The translations under genes and the position numbers were made by a program. A DNA stretch of 64,000 nt, from NCBI RefSeq assembly GCF_947581785.1, contig NZ_CANPVO010000013.1:1-64000 (forward strand), written 5' to 3'. Source of the stretch: Candidatus Palauibacter polyketidifaciens (GTDB lineage: Bacteria; Gemmatimonadota; Gemmatimonadetes; Palauibacterales; Palauibacteraceae). A model generated the notes under the pieces. The model was not told where the DNA came from. It was given only the letters and a program-made list of their open reading frames with translations, and searched no databases. Numbering within the stretch: the stretch's first letter is position 1; every line of letters starts with the position of its first letter. This document shows, piece after piece, positions 35,109 through 43,250 of the stretch.

Positions 35109-36232
35109 GCGGCGGTCCGCACTCCGAGCAGGCGGGGACCGCGCGCGCCGGTGGCCCAGGGGGCGTTGGCGGGATACCCGAGCACATGCTGTCGCGCCAG
35201 GAACGCGAAGGCCACGGCCTCGCGGGCGTCCGCGTCCAGGCCGAGGGCGGACAGGTCGCGGACGGGCATGGGATCCAGCAGCCGCTCCAGCCGCGATGCG
35301 AGGACCGGGTTCCGGGCTCCCCCGCCGCAGAGGTAGCACGCCGTGGGAGGCTCCTCGATCCAGCGGTAGGCGTCCGCGATCGTGCGCGCGGTGAGTTCCG
35401 TCAGGGTGGCGATCGTGTCTTCGGGCGATAGCGCAGCGTGCCTCCGCAGCCATTCCAGCAGCCGGTCCCGAGAGAAGCGCTCGCGCCCCGTGGACCGGGG
35501 CGGGGGCCGGCGAAAGAACGGATCGCTCAGCCAATCGGAGAGGGCGTCTTCGCTCGCCGCGCCGCGCCGCGCCATGCCTCCGTCGAGATCGAAGCGGGAT
35601 CGCCCTTCCGTGAGGCACTCGACCGCGCCATCGATGAGCACGACCCCGGGACCGGTGTCGTAGGCCTGCGGCGTTGCTCCACTGCACTCGGCGGGGAGCG
35701 CCGTCACGTTGCCGATGCCGCCGATGTTCTGAATCGCGCGTGATTCCGGTGCACGGAAGAGGAGCCAGTCGGTATAGGCCGTGAGGGGCGCGCCTTCCCC
35801 GCCCGCCGCCACGTCCCGGACCCGGAAGTCCGACACGACCGCGCACGAGGTGCGCTCGGCGATGACCGCCGCCTGGCCGAGCTGCAGCGTCGACCCTCCC
35901 CGGGCGCCCGCAGGAGGCTCATGCCACACGGTCTGGCCGTGGCTGCCGATGGCTTCGATGTCCGCCGGCCGGAGCGAGGCGGAAGCCAGCGTCCGGTTCA
36001 CGGCCGCGCCGATCCTCTCGCCCAGCTCGAAGTCGAGCGCGCAGATCGCCGCGGCGCTCCCCGAGGTGATGGCCGTGGCGATCCGTGCGCGCGCGGCGAT
36101 GTCGTAGCTTTCCGTCTCGAAGGCGACGACGCGCCAGTCCGTCGGCCGCTCGCCGTCGCCCGCCGCCTCGATGACGGCGACATCGATGCCGTCCAGCGAA
36201 GTCCCCGACATTACGCCGACCCAGAGGGTCAT
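35105..36232 (-). CDS. anmK: Anhydro-N-acetylmuramic acid kinase
   Basis: Opens and phosphorylates 1,6-anhydroMurNAc to MurNAc-6-phosphate, the substrate of MurQ. The 375-residue product begins WVGVMSGTSLDGIDVAVIE (ATP-binding signature), and continues with GSHGQTVWHEP, TLQLGQAAVIAE, VVSDFRVRDVAAGGEGAPL, NIGGIGNVT and YDTGPGVVLID. C-terminal CGGGARNP is conserved. The ATG overlaps the murQ stop (ATGA) and its 3' end overlaps nagZ. Confidence 0.96.
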   Translation of the reverse strand: MTLWVGVMSGTSLDGIDVAVIEAAGDGERPTDWRVVAFETESYDIAARARIATAITSGSAAAICALDFELGERIGAAVNRTLASASLRPADIEAIGSHGQTVWHEPPAGARGGSTLQLGQAAVIAERTSCAVVSDFRVRDVAAGGEGAPLTAYTDWLLFRAPESRAIQNIGGIGNVTALPAECSGATPQAYDTGPGVVLIDGAVECLTEGRSRFDLDGGMARRGAASEDALSDWLSDPFFRRPPPRSTGRERFSRDRLLEWLRRHAALSPEDTIATLTELTARTIADAYRWIEEPPTACYLCGGGARNPVLASRLERLLDPMPVRDLSALGLDADAREAVAFAFLARQHVLGYPANAPWATGARGPRLLGVRTAA

Positions 36233-37671
36233 GCGTCCGCCCGGGCCAGCAGTGCCGGGTGCACGCGCTCCCGCAGCCTCGTTTCGTGCGCCGCGTCGTG
36301 CTGTGCGATGCCCCGCAGAAACTGATACAGCGTCAGCGTCTCGGAGCCGACGCGGGCGCGACGGGCGAGGGCCGCGGCGACCGGCTCCGCACCCTCGGCC
36401 ACGGCCGCCACGGTGCGGGCCCTTTCCGCGGAAAAACCGGCGGTCCCGGCCTCGAAGCCGCTTTCGGACGGAGGGGCGTCCGCGGTCCAGTCCTCGAATG
36501 TCGGGCGAGACCCTCCAGAGTCGGCGGCCGCGACCCACTGCTCGACCCGCGGCCGCACGGCGTTTCGCTCGAAATCCGCCAGGTGCGCGGCGTGCTGGCC
36601 CGGCGTCCACGCGGTTCGACGCGCCGCGATGCGCTGTCCGGCCGCTTCGGCCGCCGCGCCGGCCGCTCGCGCGGCGACGAGACGAGTTGGCGCCTCGCTC
36701 AGCCGCGCGAGCAGCGCCGCACCGTCGGGCCAGCCCGGCGCCGCCGGGTAGCCGCTGTAGCATGGACGCTCCGGGCCGCCGAAGCGCTCGACCGCGACGC
36801 CCAGAAAGCCGTCCGCACAGTCCAGGTATCGCTCGGCCAGGGCGCGGTCGACGCGCAACGCATGCATTGCGAGCGCCGTCTTCACCGCGCCGCCCGTGAG
36901 GATCAGCGCGCCGCGCGCTTCCTCGCGCGACGCCCCCGTGAGTGTAGTGAAGATGCGGAGCCCGCGGTCGACCAGCTTCGCGGACCGCGCCCGCAGGTCG
37001 ACCATGAGGTTCTCGAACACGCGGCCACTGCGGATCATCGCCCCCGTGGTGATCGTATTCAGCACGAGCTTCGTCGCCGTCCCCGCCTTCATGCGGGTCG
37101 AGCCCGCGATGACTTCGGGCCCCACGAGTGGCAGGATGAGGTGGTCCGCCACGTCCGTGACCTCCGTGGGCGGTGCCGTGCAGCCGAGAAACGCCGTCCC
37201 CGCCCCTCGCGCCGCCGCCTCCGCCAGCGCCCCGAGCACGTACGGCGTGGTCCCCGACGTCGCAATCCCGAGCACGAGGTCCGCGGGCGAGACGCCGAAC
37301 GCCCGCACCGCGTCACCGCCCCCCCTTCGGGAATCCTCCGCACCCTCGGCGCTTCGCACGAGCGCGCCGGAGCCCCCCGCGATGATCGCCTCCACGAGGC
37401 CCGGGTCGACGCCGAACGTGGGTGGACACTCCGCCGCGTCGAGCACGCCGAGGCGGCCGCTCGTCCCCGCGCCAACGTAGATGAGACGCCCGCCGCGACG
37501 GAAGCGCTCCACCACATCATCAATGACGCGTGCGAGCGCATCGGCCTGCGAGGCGACGGCCTCCGGCACCACGCGATCTTCCGCCTGTATCGTATGGACG
37601 ATGGTTGCGCTGTCCGCGCGATCGATGGCGCGGGTGCGCGGGTTGCGCCCCTCGGTCAGGCGGGGATCCAA
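36229..37671 (-). CDS. murQ: MurNAc-6-phosphate etherase with an extra C-terminal DinB-like domain
   Basis: MurQ removes the lactyl ether from MurNAc-6-P, giving GlcNAc-6-P. Residues 1-300 are a full MurQ: TEGRNPRTRAID, the SIS-domain GAGTSGRLGVLDAAECPPTFG, AIIAGG, GIATSGTTPYVLGAL and GSTRMKAGTATKLVLN. Normal MurQ ends near residue 300. Here a further 180 residues include WTPGQHAAHLADFE and LYQFLRGIAQHDAAHE, the His-spaced helices of DinB/YfiT-like metal-binding bundles. No stop or frameshift separates the two. The TTG start at 37671 has GAGGA 9 nt upstream. First gene of the recycling operon. Confidence 0.92.
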   Translation of the reverse strand: MDPRLTEGRNPRTRAIDRADSATIVHTIQAEDRVVPEAVASQADALARVIDDVVERFRRGGRLIYVGAGTSGRLGVLDAAECPPTFGVDPGLVEAIIAGGSGALVRSAEGAEDSRRGGGDAVRAFGVSPADLVLGIATSGTTPYVLGALAEAAARGAGTAFLGCTAPPTEVTDVADHLILPLVGPEVIAGSTRMKAGTATKLVLNTITTGAMIRSGRVFENLMVDLRARSAKLVDRGLRIFTTLTGASREEARGALILTGGAVKTALAMHALRVDRALAERYLDCADGFLGVAVERFGGPERPCYSGYPAAPGWPDGAALLARLSEAPTRLVAARAAGAAAEAAGQRIAARRTAWTPGQHAAHLADFERNAVRPRVEQWVAAADSGGSRPTFEDWTADAPPSESGFEAGTAGFSAERARTVAAVAEGAEPVAAALARRARVGSETLTLYQFLRGIAQHDAAHETRLRERVHPALLARADA

Positions 37672-37701
37672 GCGTCAGGTCCTCGGGAGCCCTGCGGCTC
37701 G

Positions 37702-37731
37702 TTGCTGGAGTTCGCGGCGTCCGGGTACATT
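37702..37731 (+). promoter_or_regulatory. Possible promoter of the endonuclease III-like gene
   Basis: Plus strand: -35 TTGCTG at 37702-37707, 18-nt spacer, -10 TACATT at 37726-37731, in the 129-nt gap shared with the divergent murQ operon. Confidence 0.4.
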
Positions 37732-37800
37732 TGGCGCAAACGTAGAAGGTTCGCCCGGAGGGCGGGAGTCACACCGGTTCGAAGAGGAGAGACGCGCCAC

Positions 37801-38523
37801 GTGAGTTCCGGCTCTCAGGCGACGCGGAGTCCGGGGACCGACCTCGTCCTCAGGCATCTTGCCGAGCGCTTCCCCGTCCCCGACAAGCCCCGCCTCGCCC
37901 CTCTCGATGAACTCGTCCTCACGATCCTCAGTCAGTCGACGACCGACGAGAATCGGGACCGCGCCTGGCGAACTCTCGCGGCGCGGTATCCGGCAGGGGA
38001 AGTCGGGGAAGAGGCGGACGGAGCGTCTCCGGCGGGGCCGATCTCGTGGGAATCCGTGCTTCGGGCAACGCCGGCCGAACTTGAGGACGCGGTGCGCGTC
38101 GCCGGCCTCGCAAACCAGAAGGCGCCGGCCATCCACGCCGCTCTCGAGCGGCTCCGGGCCGAGGTGGGGCGGATCACGCTCGACCACCTCGAGGAGATGA
38201 GCGACGAGGAGGCGATCGCCTATCTCACGACCTTCCGGGGAGTCGGGGTGAAGACCGCCGCGTGCGTACTCTGCTTCTCGCTCCGCCGGCCCGTGCTCCC
38301 GGTCGATACGCATGTCCTCCGGATCGCACGGCGGCTGGCGTGGGTCCAGCCGCGGGCTTCCGCCGACGTGACCTACACCGCCCTCTCGCGGACCGTCGCT
38401 CCCTCCGAGCGCTTCCGCATGCACATGCTGCTCATCACGTTCGGCCGTTCGCTCTGCCTCGCGAGAGCCCCGCGATGCGGGGAATGCCCGCTCGAACCCG
38501 AGTGTCCGAAAATCGGTCTCTGA
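37801..38523 (+). CDS. Endonuclease III-like HhH-GPD DNA glycosylase with 4Fe-4S cluster
   Basis: A 240-residue base-excision repair enzyme. ELVLTILSQSTTDENRDRA is the family's N-terminal helix region. The helix-hairpin-helix TFRGVGVKTAACVL carries the catalytic lysine, and Asp in PVDTHVLRIARRL is the GPD aspartate. The C-terminal cluster C-x6-C-x2-C-x5-C is intact. ILSQSTTDENRDRA in place of the usual ILSAQTTD shows a subfamily apart from canonical Nth. The GTG at 37801 follows GAGGAG by about 12 nt. Transcribed divergently from the murQ operon. Confidence 0.9.
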   Translation: MSSGSQATRSPGTDLVLRHLAERFPVPDKPRLAPLDELVLTILSQSTTDENRDRAWRTLAARYPAGEVGEEADGASPAGPISWESVLRATPAELEDAVRVAGLANQKAPAIHAALERLRAEVGRITLDHLEEMSDEEAIAYLTTFRGVGVKTAACVLCFSLRRPVLPVDTHVLRIARRLAWVQPRASADVTYTALSRTVAPSERFRMHMLLITFGRSLCLARAPRCGECPLEPECPKIGL

Positions 38524-38548
38524 CAGGGCGCCCACGCCGGCGTCGATT

Positions 38549-39304
38549 TCATCCTCCGATGTTTGGAAGCCCGAACACCAGGGGCTCGTCCAGCCGCAGC
38601 CGGAGGATCGTCCCGACCGGCAGCGCCGGCTCGGCTCCGTCGGCCGCGAGGAGGATGGCGGACCCCCCCACGGCACCCGCCGCGGCGCCCGCGACGGCGC
38701 CCTGGCGGCCACCGGCGAGGACGCGGCCCAGGTTCGTGCGGGCCACCCCTCCGACCGGCGCGCCGCCTCCCGGCCCGGGCATGATCTCCACCACCGACGC
38801 CGATATGGGCCAGGATTCGCCGTTGAAGAAGACATCGACGAAGCGAACTTTCACCATCACGCGTTCGCCGTCCGCGACGGCTTCACCATCGTCGCCGTCT
38901 TCGGCCGCGGCCTCGACCGCCGTGATCTCGCCGTTGACGAGCGAGTTCAGCGGCACCAGGACCATGTTGTTCTCGATGAGCGGCCGCGTCACGCCGAACT
39001 TCAAGGCGTCCCCGGGTCGGAGCTCGTTCGGCCGGACCGGATCCATGATCTCGACCTCCAGCTCCGCGCCGGTCTGAACCGTCACCATCGTATAGGTCAT
39101 CTCCGGCGCGCCGCCCGGCTCGGCCACCGCCCGGCCGGCCACGGGCGGGGTCGGCGCCCGCCGCACAGGCGACGCGGGCGCCGCGGCCGCATCGCTCGCC
39201 GCCGCGCCCCCCTCCGCGCCAGGGCCGATTTCCGGCGCGCAGCCCACGACCATCGTGGTCATCGCGCCGAGTGCAACGAGAGTCGCCGACGTCGTCCGTT
39301 CCAT
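38549..39304 (-). CDS. Lipoprotein with glycine-zipper-like segment
   Basis: A 251-residue protein with a lipoprotein signal (MTTMVVGC lipobox). A low-complexity Ala/Pro region follows, then a domain I do not recognise (LEVEIMDPVRPNELRPGDAL, LIENNMVLVPLNSLVNGEI). Near the C-terminus GRQGAVAGAAAGAVGGSAIL resembles a glycine zipper. It may be anchored in the outer membrane; the role is unknown. AAGGAA lies 4 nt before the ATG. It is convergent with the endonuclease gene. Confidence 0.7.
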   Translation of the reverse strand: MERTTSATLVALGAMTTMVVGCAPEIGPGAEGGAAASDAAAAPASPVRRAPTPPVAGRAVAEPGGAPEMTYTMVTVQTGAELEVEIMDPVRPNELRPGDALKFGVTRPLIENNMVLVPLNSLVNGEITAVEAAAEDGDDGEAVADGERVMVKVRFVDVFFNGESWPISASVVEIMPGPGGGAPVGGVARTNLGRVLAGGRQGAVAGAAAGAVGGSAILLAADGAEPALPVGTILRLRLDEPLVFGLPNIGG

Positions 39305-39325
39305 CGTGTTCCTTCCCCCGTGTCG

Positions 39326-39354
39326 TTGTACGGCCTGCAACCCGCGCATACGTT
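39326..39354 (+). promoter_or_regulatory. Predicted promoter of the ABC exporter gene
   Basis: Plus strand: -35 TTGTAC at 39326-39331, 17-nt spacer, -10 TACGTT at 39349-39354. It lies in the 100-nt gap divergent from the lipoprotein gene. Confidence 0.5.
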
Positions 39355-39406
39355 CGAACCGTGCGCCCCGCAGAATAAACGCCCGGCCAGCTCCCGCGGA
39401 GACATC

Positions 39407-41188
39407 TTGAGATCGCTCACAGCGCTGCTGCCCTACTTCCGCCCGTACCGCCTGGGTATCGCGGTCGGGCTTACGCTCGTGATCGTGAGCAATCTGTTCA
39501 CGGTCGCGGGCCCATGGGTGCTGAAGATGGCGGTCGATGCGCTGGAAAGGGAACTCCGCCCCGACCTCATCCTGCGCTACGCTCTCGTGCTCACGGCGAT
39601 TTCCGTCGTGGCCGGCGCGACGAGATTCTGGATGCGCAAGCTCCTCAACGGGCTCAGCCGCCGCATGGAGACGGATATCCGGAGCGCCCTCTTCGCGCAC
39701 CTTCTCAGGCTTCCGCCGCAGTTCTTCGATGCCTGGCGCACGGGCGATCTCGTGAGCCGCTCGACGAACGACGTCCAGGCGGTCCGCATGGTCGCCGGAC
39801 CCGCGATCATGTACGCGGTGAACACGGCCACCGTCGCGACGCTGGCCCTCGGGCTCATGATCTGGATCGATCCCATGCTCACGCTCTGGGCGATGATCCC
39901 GATGGTCGTCCTCCCCCCCATCGTGTTCCTCTTCGGCCGGCAGATTCATGAGCGCTTCGAGAGGATCCAGGCCCAGTTCTCGGAGATCTCCAACTTCGCC
40001 CAGGAGAACCTGGCGGGGACCCGCATCGTGAAGGCGTACGTGCGCGAGGAGGCTCAGACCCGACGTTTCGCGACGCTCAACCGTGACTACAAGTCGCGCA
40101 ATCTCTCGCTCGCCCGCGTGTGGGGGCTGTTCCATCCATCACTCATGTTCTTCACGGGCGTCGGCGCGGTCGTCGTCCTGTGGTTCGGGGGAGGACAGGT
40201 CATCCGCGGCGCCATCACCCTCGGCGATTTCGTCGCCTTCTCCTTCTACCTCACGATGCTGATGTGGCCCATGATCGCTCTCGGCTGGGTCACGAACCTC
40301 TTCCAGCGCGGCGCGGCCTCGATGGGCCGCCTCAACGAACTGTTCAATATCGTTCCCGCCGTCCGGGATCCGGAGTCTCCGGTCCCGCTCGCGTCGGTGA
40401 GGGGCGCGCTGGAGTTCGACGACGTTTCCTTCCGCTATCCGGAAACGGAGCGCGAAGTGCTGCGGAACATTTCCTTCCGCATCGAACCCGGGCAGACGGT
40501 CGCCATTGTCGGCGCGACCGCGAGCGGCAAATCCACGCTGGCCGCGCTCATCCCCCGACTCTACGACGTGACGGCGGGGACGATTCGTCTGGATGGCGTC
40601 GATATCCGGGAACTCGACCTCGGCTCGCTGCGCGACGCGATGGCCTTCGTGCCGCAGGAGCCGTTCCTGTTCAGCATGCGGCTGAGGATGAACATCGAAC
40701 TCCGGTACGGAGGTACGGACGCGGGGGAACCGGTCTCGGACGAACTCCGCAGCGCGCTCGACGTCTCGCAACTGGAGAAGACGCTGGCCGTCCTTCCCGA
40801 TGGGATCGACACGCGCCTGGGCGAGCGCGGCATCAACCTCTCGGGCGGACAGAAACAGCGTGCCACGCTGGCCAGGGCGGTCCACCGCGACGCGCCGGTC
40901 CTCATCCTGGATGACGCGCTGTCGGCCGTGGATTCGGAGACGGAAACCGCGATCCTGGAGGCGCTGCGCGAATACATGTCCGGGCGCACCTCCATCATCG
41001 TCTCTCACCGCGTGTCGGCAGTGCGCACGGCCGACTCGATCCTGGTCCTGGACGATGGGCGCCTCGTCGAGCGCGGCAATCATGAAGATCTGATCGCGGC
41101 CGACGGCGTCTACGCGCGCCTGCTTCGCCGCCAACTCGTGGCCGAGGAACTCGAGCGCATCGAGCAGCGGCGCGTCGCGAGCGCCTGA
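39407..41188 (+). CDS. ABC exporter half-transporter (fused membrane and ATPase domains, MsbA/LmrA type)
   Basis: A 593-residue half-transporter. The N-terminal 310 residues have six membrane helices (GIAVGLTLVIVSNLFTVAG, YALVLTAISVVAG and others). The nucleotide-binding domain has Walker A GATASGKST, Q-loop FVPQEPFLF, signature LSGGQKQR, Walker B VLILDDALSAVD and the H-loop in SHRVSAVR. It probably works as a homodimer exporting lipid or drug; the substrate cannot be told. The TTG at 39407 is chosen for GGAG upstream and the start of the membrane domain; a GTG at 39320 would add 29 unlikely residues. Confidence 0.88.
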   Translation: MRSLTALLPYFRPYRLGIAVGLTLVIVSNLFTVAGPWVLKMAVDALERELRPDLILRYALVLTAISVVAGATRFWMRKLLNGLSRRMETDIRSALFAHLLRLPPQFFDAWRTGDLVSRSTNDVQAVRMVAGPAIMYAVNTATVATLALGLMIWIDPMLTLWAMIPMVVLPPIVFLFGRQIHERFERIQAQFSEISNFAQENLAGTRIVKAYVREEAQTRRFATLNRDYKSRNLSLARVWGLFHPSLMFFTGVGAVVVLWFGGGQVIRGAITLGDFVAFSFYLTMLMWPMIALGWVTNLFQRGAASMGRLNELFNIVPAVRDPESPVPLASVRGALEFDDVSFRYPETEREVLRNISFRIEPGQTVAIVGATASGKSTLAALIPRLYDVTAGTIRLDGVDIRELDLGSLRDAMAFVPQEPFLFSMRLRMNIELRYGGTDAGEPVSDELRSALDVSQLEKTLAVLPDGIDTRLGERGINLSGGQKQRATLARAVHRDAPVLILDDALSAVDSETETAILEALREYMSGRTSIIVSHRVSAVRTADSILVLDDGRLVERGNHEDLIAADGVYARLLRRQLVAEELERIEQRRVASA

Positions 41189-41207
41189 ACGCGCCTGCGG
41201 CCCCGGG

Positions 41208-42155
41208 TTACCGGTACTCCGACCAGAGCCCGATCATCTTGTAGGCGAGCTTCGCCGCGGTGAAGGCCGAAGCTTCTTCGCCGCGCCGCGGGGCGAGTTC
41301 CACGATGTCCGCGCCCACGACGCGGCGCTCGCGGAAGACCCGGGAGAGCAGATCCAGCGCGTCCCACCAGCTTCCACCGCCGGGTTCCGGCGTGCCCGTG
41401 GCCGGCATCATCGACGGATCGAAGAAATCCACGTCGAACGTGATGTAGACGTTCGCCCCCAGCGCCTCCACCGCCCGCTCGACCCAGCCCGGCCGTCGCA
41501 TCTCGTGCGCGAACACGACCTCCATCCCGTGTTCGCGGATGACGTCCCGCTCCTCCCGCGTGAGCGCCCGGATCCCGACCGCTACGATATTCGTCGCGCT
41601 CGGCCGGCCCGCGCCGCCGTGCAACCGGTGCTCGAGTACGCGGCGCATTACACAGGCATGGTTCCACGGAGAGTCGTGGTGGCGATCCCGGAGGTCCGTG
41701 TGCGCGTCGAACTGGAGAATCGTGACGTCGCCGCCAAGTCGCTCCGCCCACGCGATGGCCGGAGCGCTGGAAATCGAATGTTCTCCGCCCAGTCCGATGA
41801 CGAACCGGTCCCCCGCGGCCTCGAGCAGGTCGTCGTACAGGGTCCGCAGCCTCGCGATCGCGGGTTCGGGGCCGGCCGTGCCGAGATCGATGGACGGGAG
41901 CGTGCACACGCCGACCTCATACGGTTCGCGGTCCAGTTCCTCGTCATACCATTCGATGTAGCGCGACGCCTCGATGATCGCGGCCGGACCTTCGCGCGTA
42001 CCCGTCCCCCAGCTTGTCGTCGCTTCGTAGGGGATGGGGAGGATCACGGCGCCCGCCGTCTCCCAGCGGCACAGTTCGGGCGGGAGATCGAGAAAGGTGT
42101 GGCGGTCCGTCCAGGCGTGCTCCGCGAGCGCGCGGGGGAGATCGGCCTCGTTCAG
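41208..42155 (-). CDS. speB: Agmatinase (ureohydrolase family), probable CTG start
   Basis: Hydrolyses agmatine to putrescine and urea in polyamine synthesis; arginase or another guanidino substrate is possible. Manganese ligands lie in GGEHSIS, FDAHTDLRD and FDVDFFDPSMMP. The first standard start codon (GTG, 42047) would begin at ILPIPYEATTSWG and lose the conserved block before it. In frame upstream the sequence reads FLDLPPELCRWETAGAVILP, as family members do. The reading opens at a CTG (42155) overlapping the fur stop as CTGA. I therefore propose 315 residues. Coupled to fur. Confidence 0.85.
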   Translation of the reverse strand: MNEADLPRALAEHAWTDRHTFLDLPPELCRWETAGAVILPIPYEATTSWGTGTREGPAAIIEASRYIEWYDEELDREPYEVGVCTLPSIDLGTAGPEPAIARLRTLYDDLLEAAGDRFVIGLGGEHSISSAPAIAWAERLGGDVTILQFDAHTDLRDRHHDSPWNHACVMRRVLEHRLHGGAGRPSATNIVAVGIRALTREERDVIREHGMEVVFAHEMRRPGWVERAVEALGANVYITFDVDFFDPSMMPATGTPEPGGGSWWDALDLLSRVFRERRVVGADIVELAPRRGEEASAFTAAKLAYKMIGLWSEYR

Positions 42156-42628
42156 TGCAGGCAGTCGGGGCAGTAGCCCTCCAGCTCGAGCCGGTAGCCG
42201 ACGACGTTGAACGGCGTCATGTCGGCCAGCCCCTCCATCCAGTCGCGCGGACGCAGGCCTTCGATGTCCTGAACGCGGCCGCAGGAGAGACAGCGGATAT
42301 GTTCGTGATCATCGGTGCGGCCATCGTAGCGCGCGGGACCCACGCCGAGCGAAAGCTTGCGCGCGACCCCGCAGGTCACGAACGCCTCGAGCGCCTTGTA
42401 GACCGTGGCGAGGCTGATGTCCGGAATCCGCTCGCGCACCGAGGTGAAGACATCGTCCGCCGTCGGGTGCGAGGACGTGCCGGAAAGCACGCGGTACACG
42501 GCCGCGCGCTGGGTCGTAAACCGGTGTCCGCCGGCCTCCAGGGCGCGACGCAACTCTTCTCGGGACACGCCTCGGCGTGGAGTTTCGGGAGGACTCACTT
42601 GACCATCACACCGTCGGGAACGGGCCAT
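42152..42628 (-). CDS. Fur-family metal-dependent repressor (Fur/PerR type)
   Basis: A 158-residue regulator. The winged helix has HRFTTQRAAVYRVL and ISLATVYKALEAF. The dimer/metal domain has DDHEHIRCLSCGRVQDIE and the second CxxC at GYCPDC, so a structural zinc site is complete. The HEH-IRC pattern fits Fur or PerR, and metal specificity is not decidable. The ATG at 42628 has AAGG 8 nt upstream; a GTG ten codons in is an alternative. It overlaps speB, so a Fur-type protein may control polyamine synthesis by autoregulation. Confidence 0.88.
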   Translation of the reverse strand: MARSRRCDGQVSPPETPRRGVSREELRRALEAGGHRFTTQRAAVYRVLSGTSSHPTADDVFTSVRERIPDISLATVYKALEAFVTCGVARKLSLGVGPARYDGRTDDHEHIRCLSCGRVQDIEGLRPRDWMEGLADMTPFNVVGYRLELEGYCPDCLH

Positions 42629-42666
42629 CGCTCAGCCTTCGCGGCCGATTCTTGCGTTTGCCGAAG

Positions 42667-43116
42667 CTAACGACCCCGTCCGGCGGGATCAACGGAGGCC
42701 CCCGCCTCCCGCGACTGTTCCAGGAGCGCTTCCCAGCGCTTGCCGTCACCCTCGATGGGTACGTGACGGACCGCCGCGGGCTGTCCGAGTCGCCGCTGCA
42801 GTCCGGCCACCAGACCGGGCACGCGGTTCGCCGGCGCCCGTCCGTGCTCCACGACCACCTGGTGGGCGGGCGTGCCGTTGGCCGGCACCATGCGGGCGCT
42901 GTAGAGGGCGCGCCCACCGTCCTCGAGGATTCTCGTGAAGAGAAAGAACTCGGAAGACTCCTCCACCTGGGGGAGGGGCGGAAAGAGCCAGACATCGGCA
43001 ATGCGGGGCGGAGGGATGCGCCGGCCGAGGTCGCCGAGCCGGGCCGCGCGAGAACCCGGATCGTCCATGATCCCGTTCCCTGCGTGCGGCAGTTCCTTCG
43101 TGACCTTCGCGTCCAT
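42667..43116 (-). CDS. Hypothetical protein
   Basis: A 149-residue soluble protein I do not recognise. Central part: ADVWLFPPLPQVEESSEFFLFTRILEDGGRALYSARMV. The ATG at 43116 is preceded by GGGGAGGGTGAG, a good ribosome site; a longer version from 43173 adds 19 glycine-rich residues. Upstream of fur by 38 nt on the same strand and 134 nt after nrnA. No function is proposed. Confidence 0.6.
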   Translation of the reverse strand: MDAKVTKELPHAGNGIMDDPGSRAARLGDLGRRIPPPRIADVWLFPPLPQVEESSEFFLFTRILEDGGRALYSARMVPANGTPAHQVVVEHGRAPANRVPGLVAGLQRRLGQPAAVRHVPIEGDGKRWEALLEQSREAGASVDPAGRGR

Positions 43117-43250
43117 CTCACCCTCCCCGCCGAATCCCCACCCTGGGCCCGCTACCGGCAGCCCCGAACGCACGGCACGTCTACAACATACCCCGATGTC
43201 CCGGACGGAGGCAATCCGCGGCGCCCGCCCCGGGGCCCGCCCGGCGGGCG

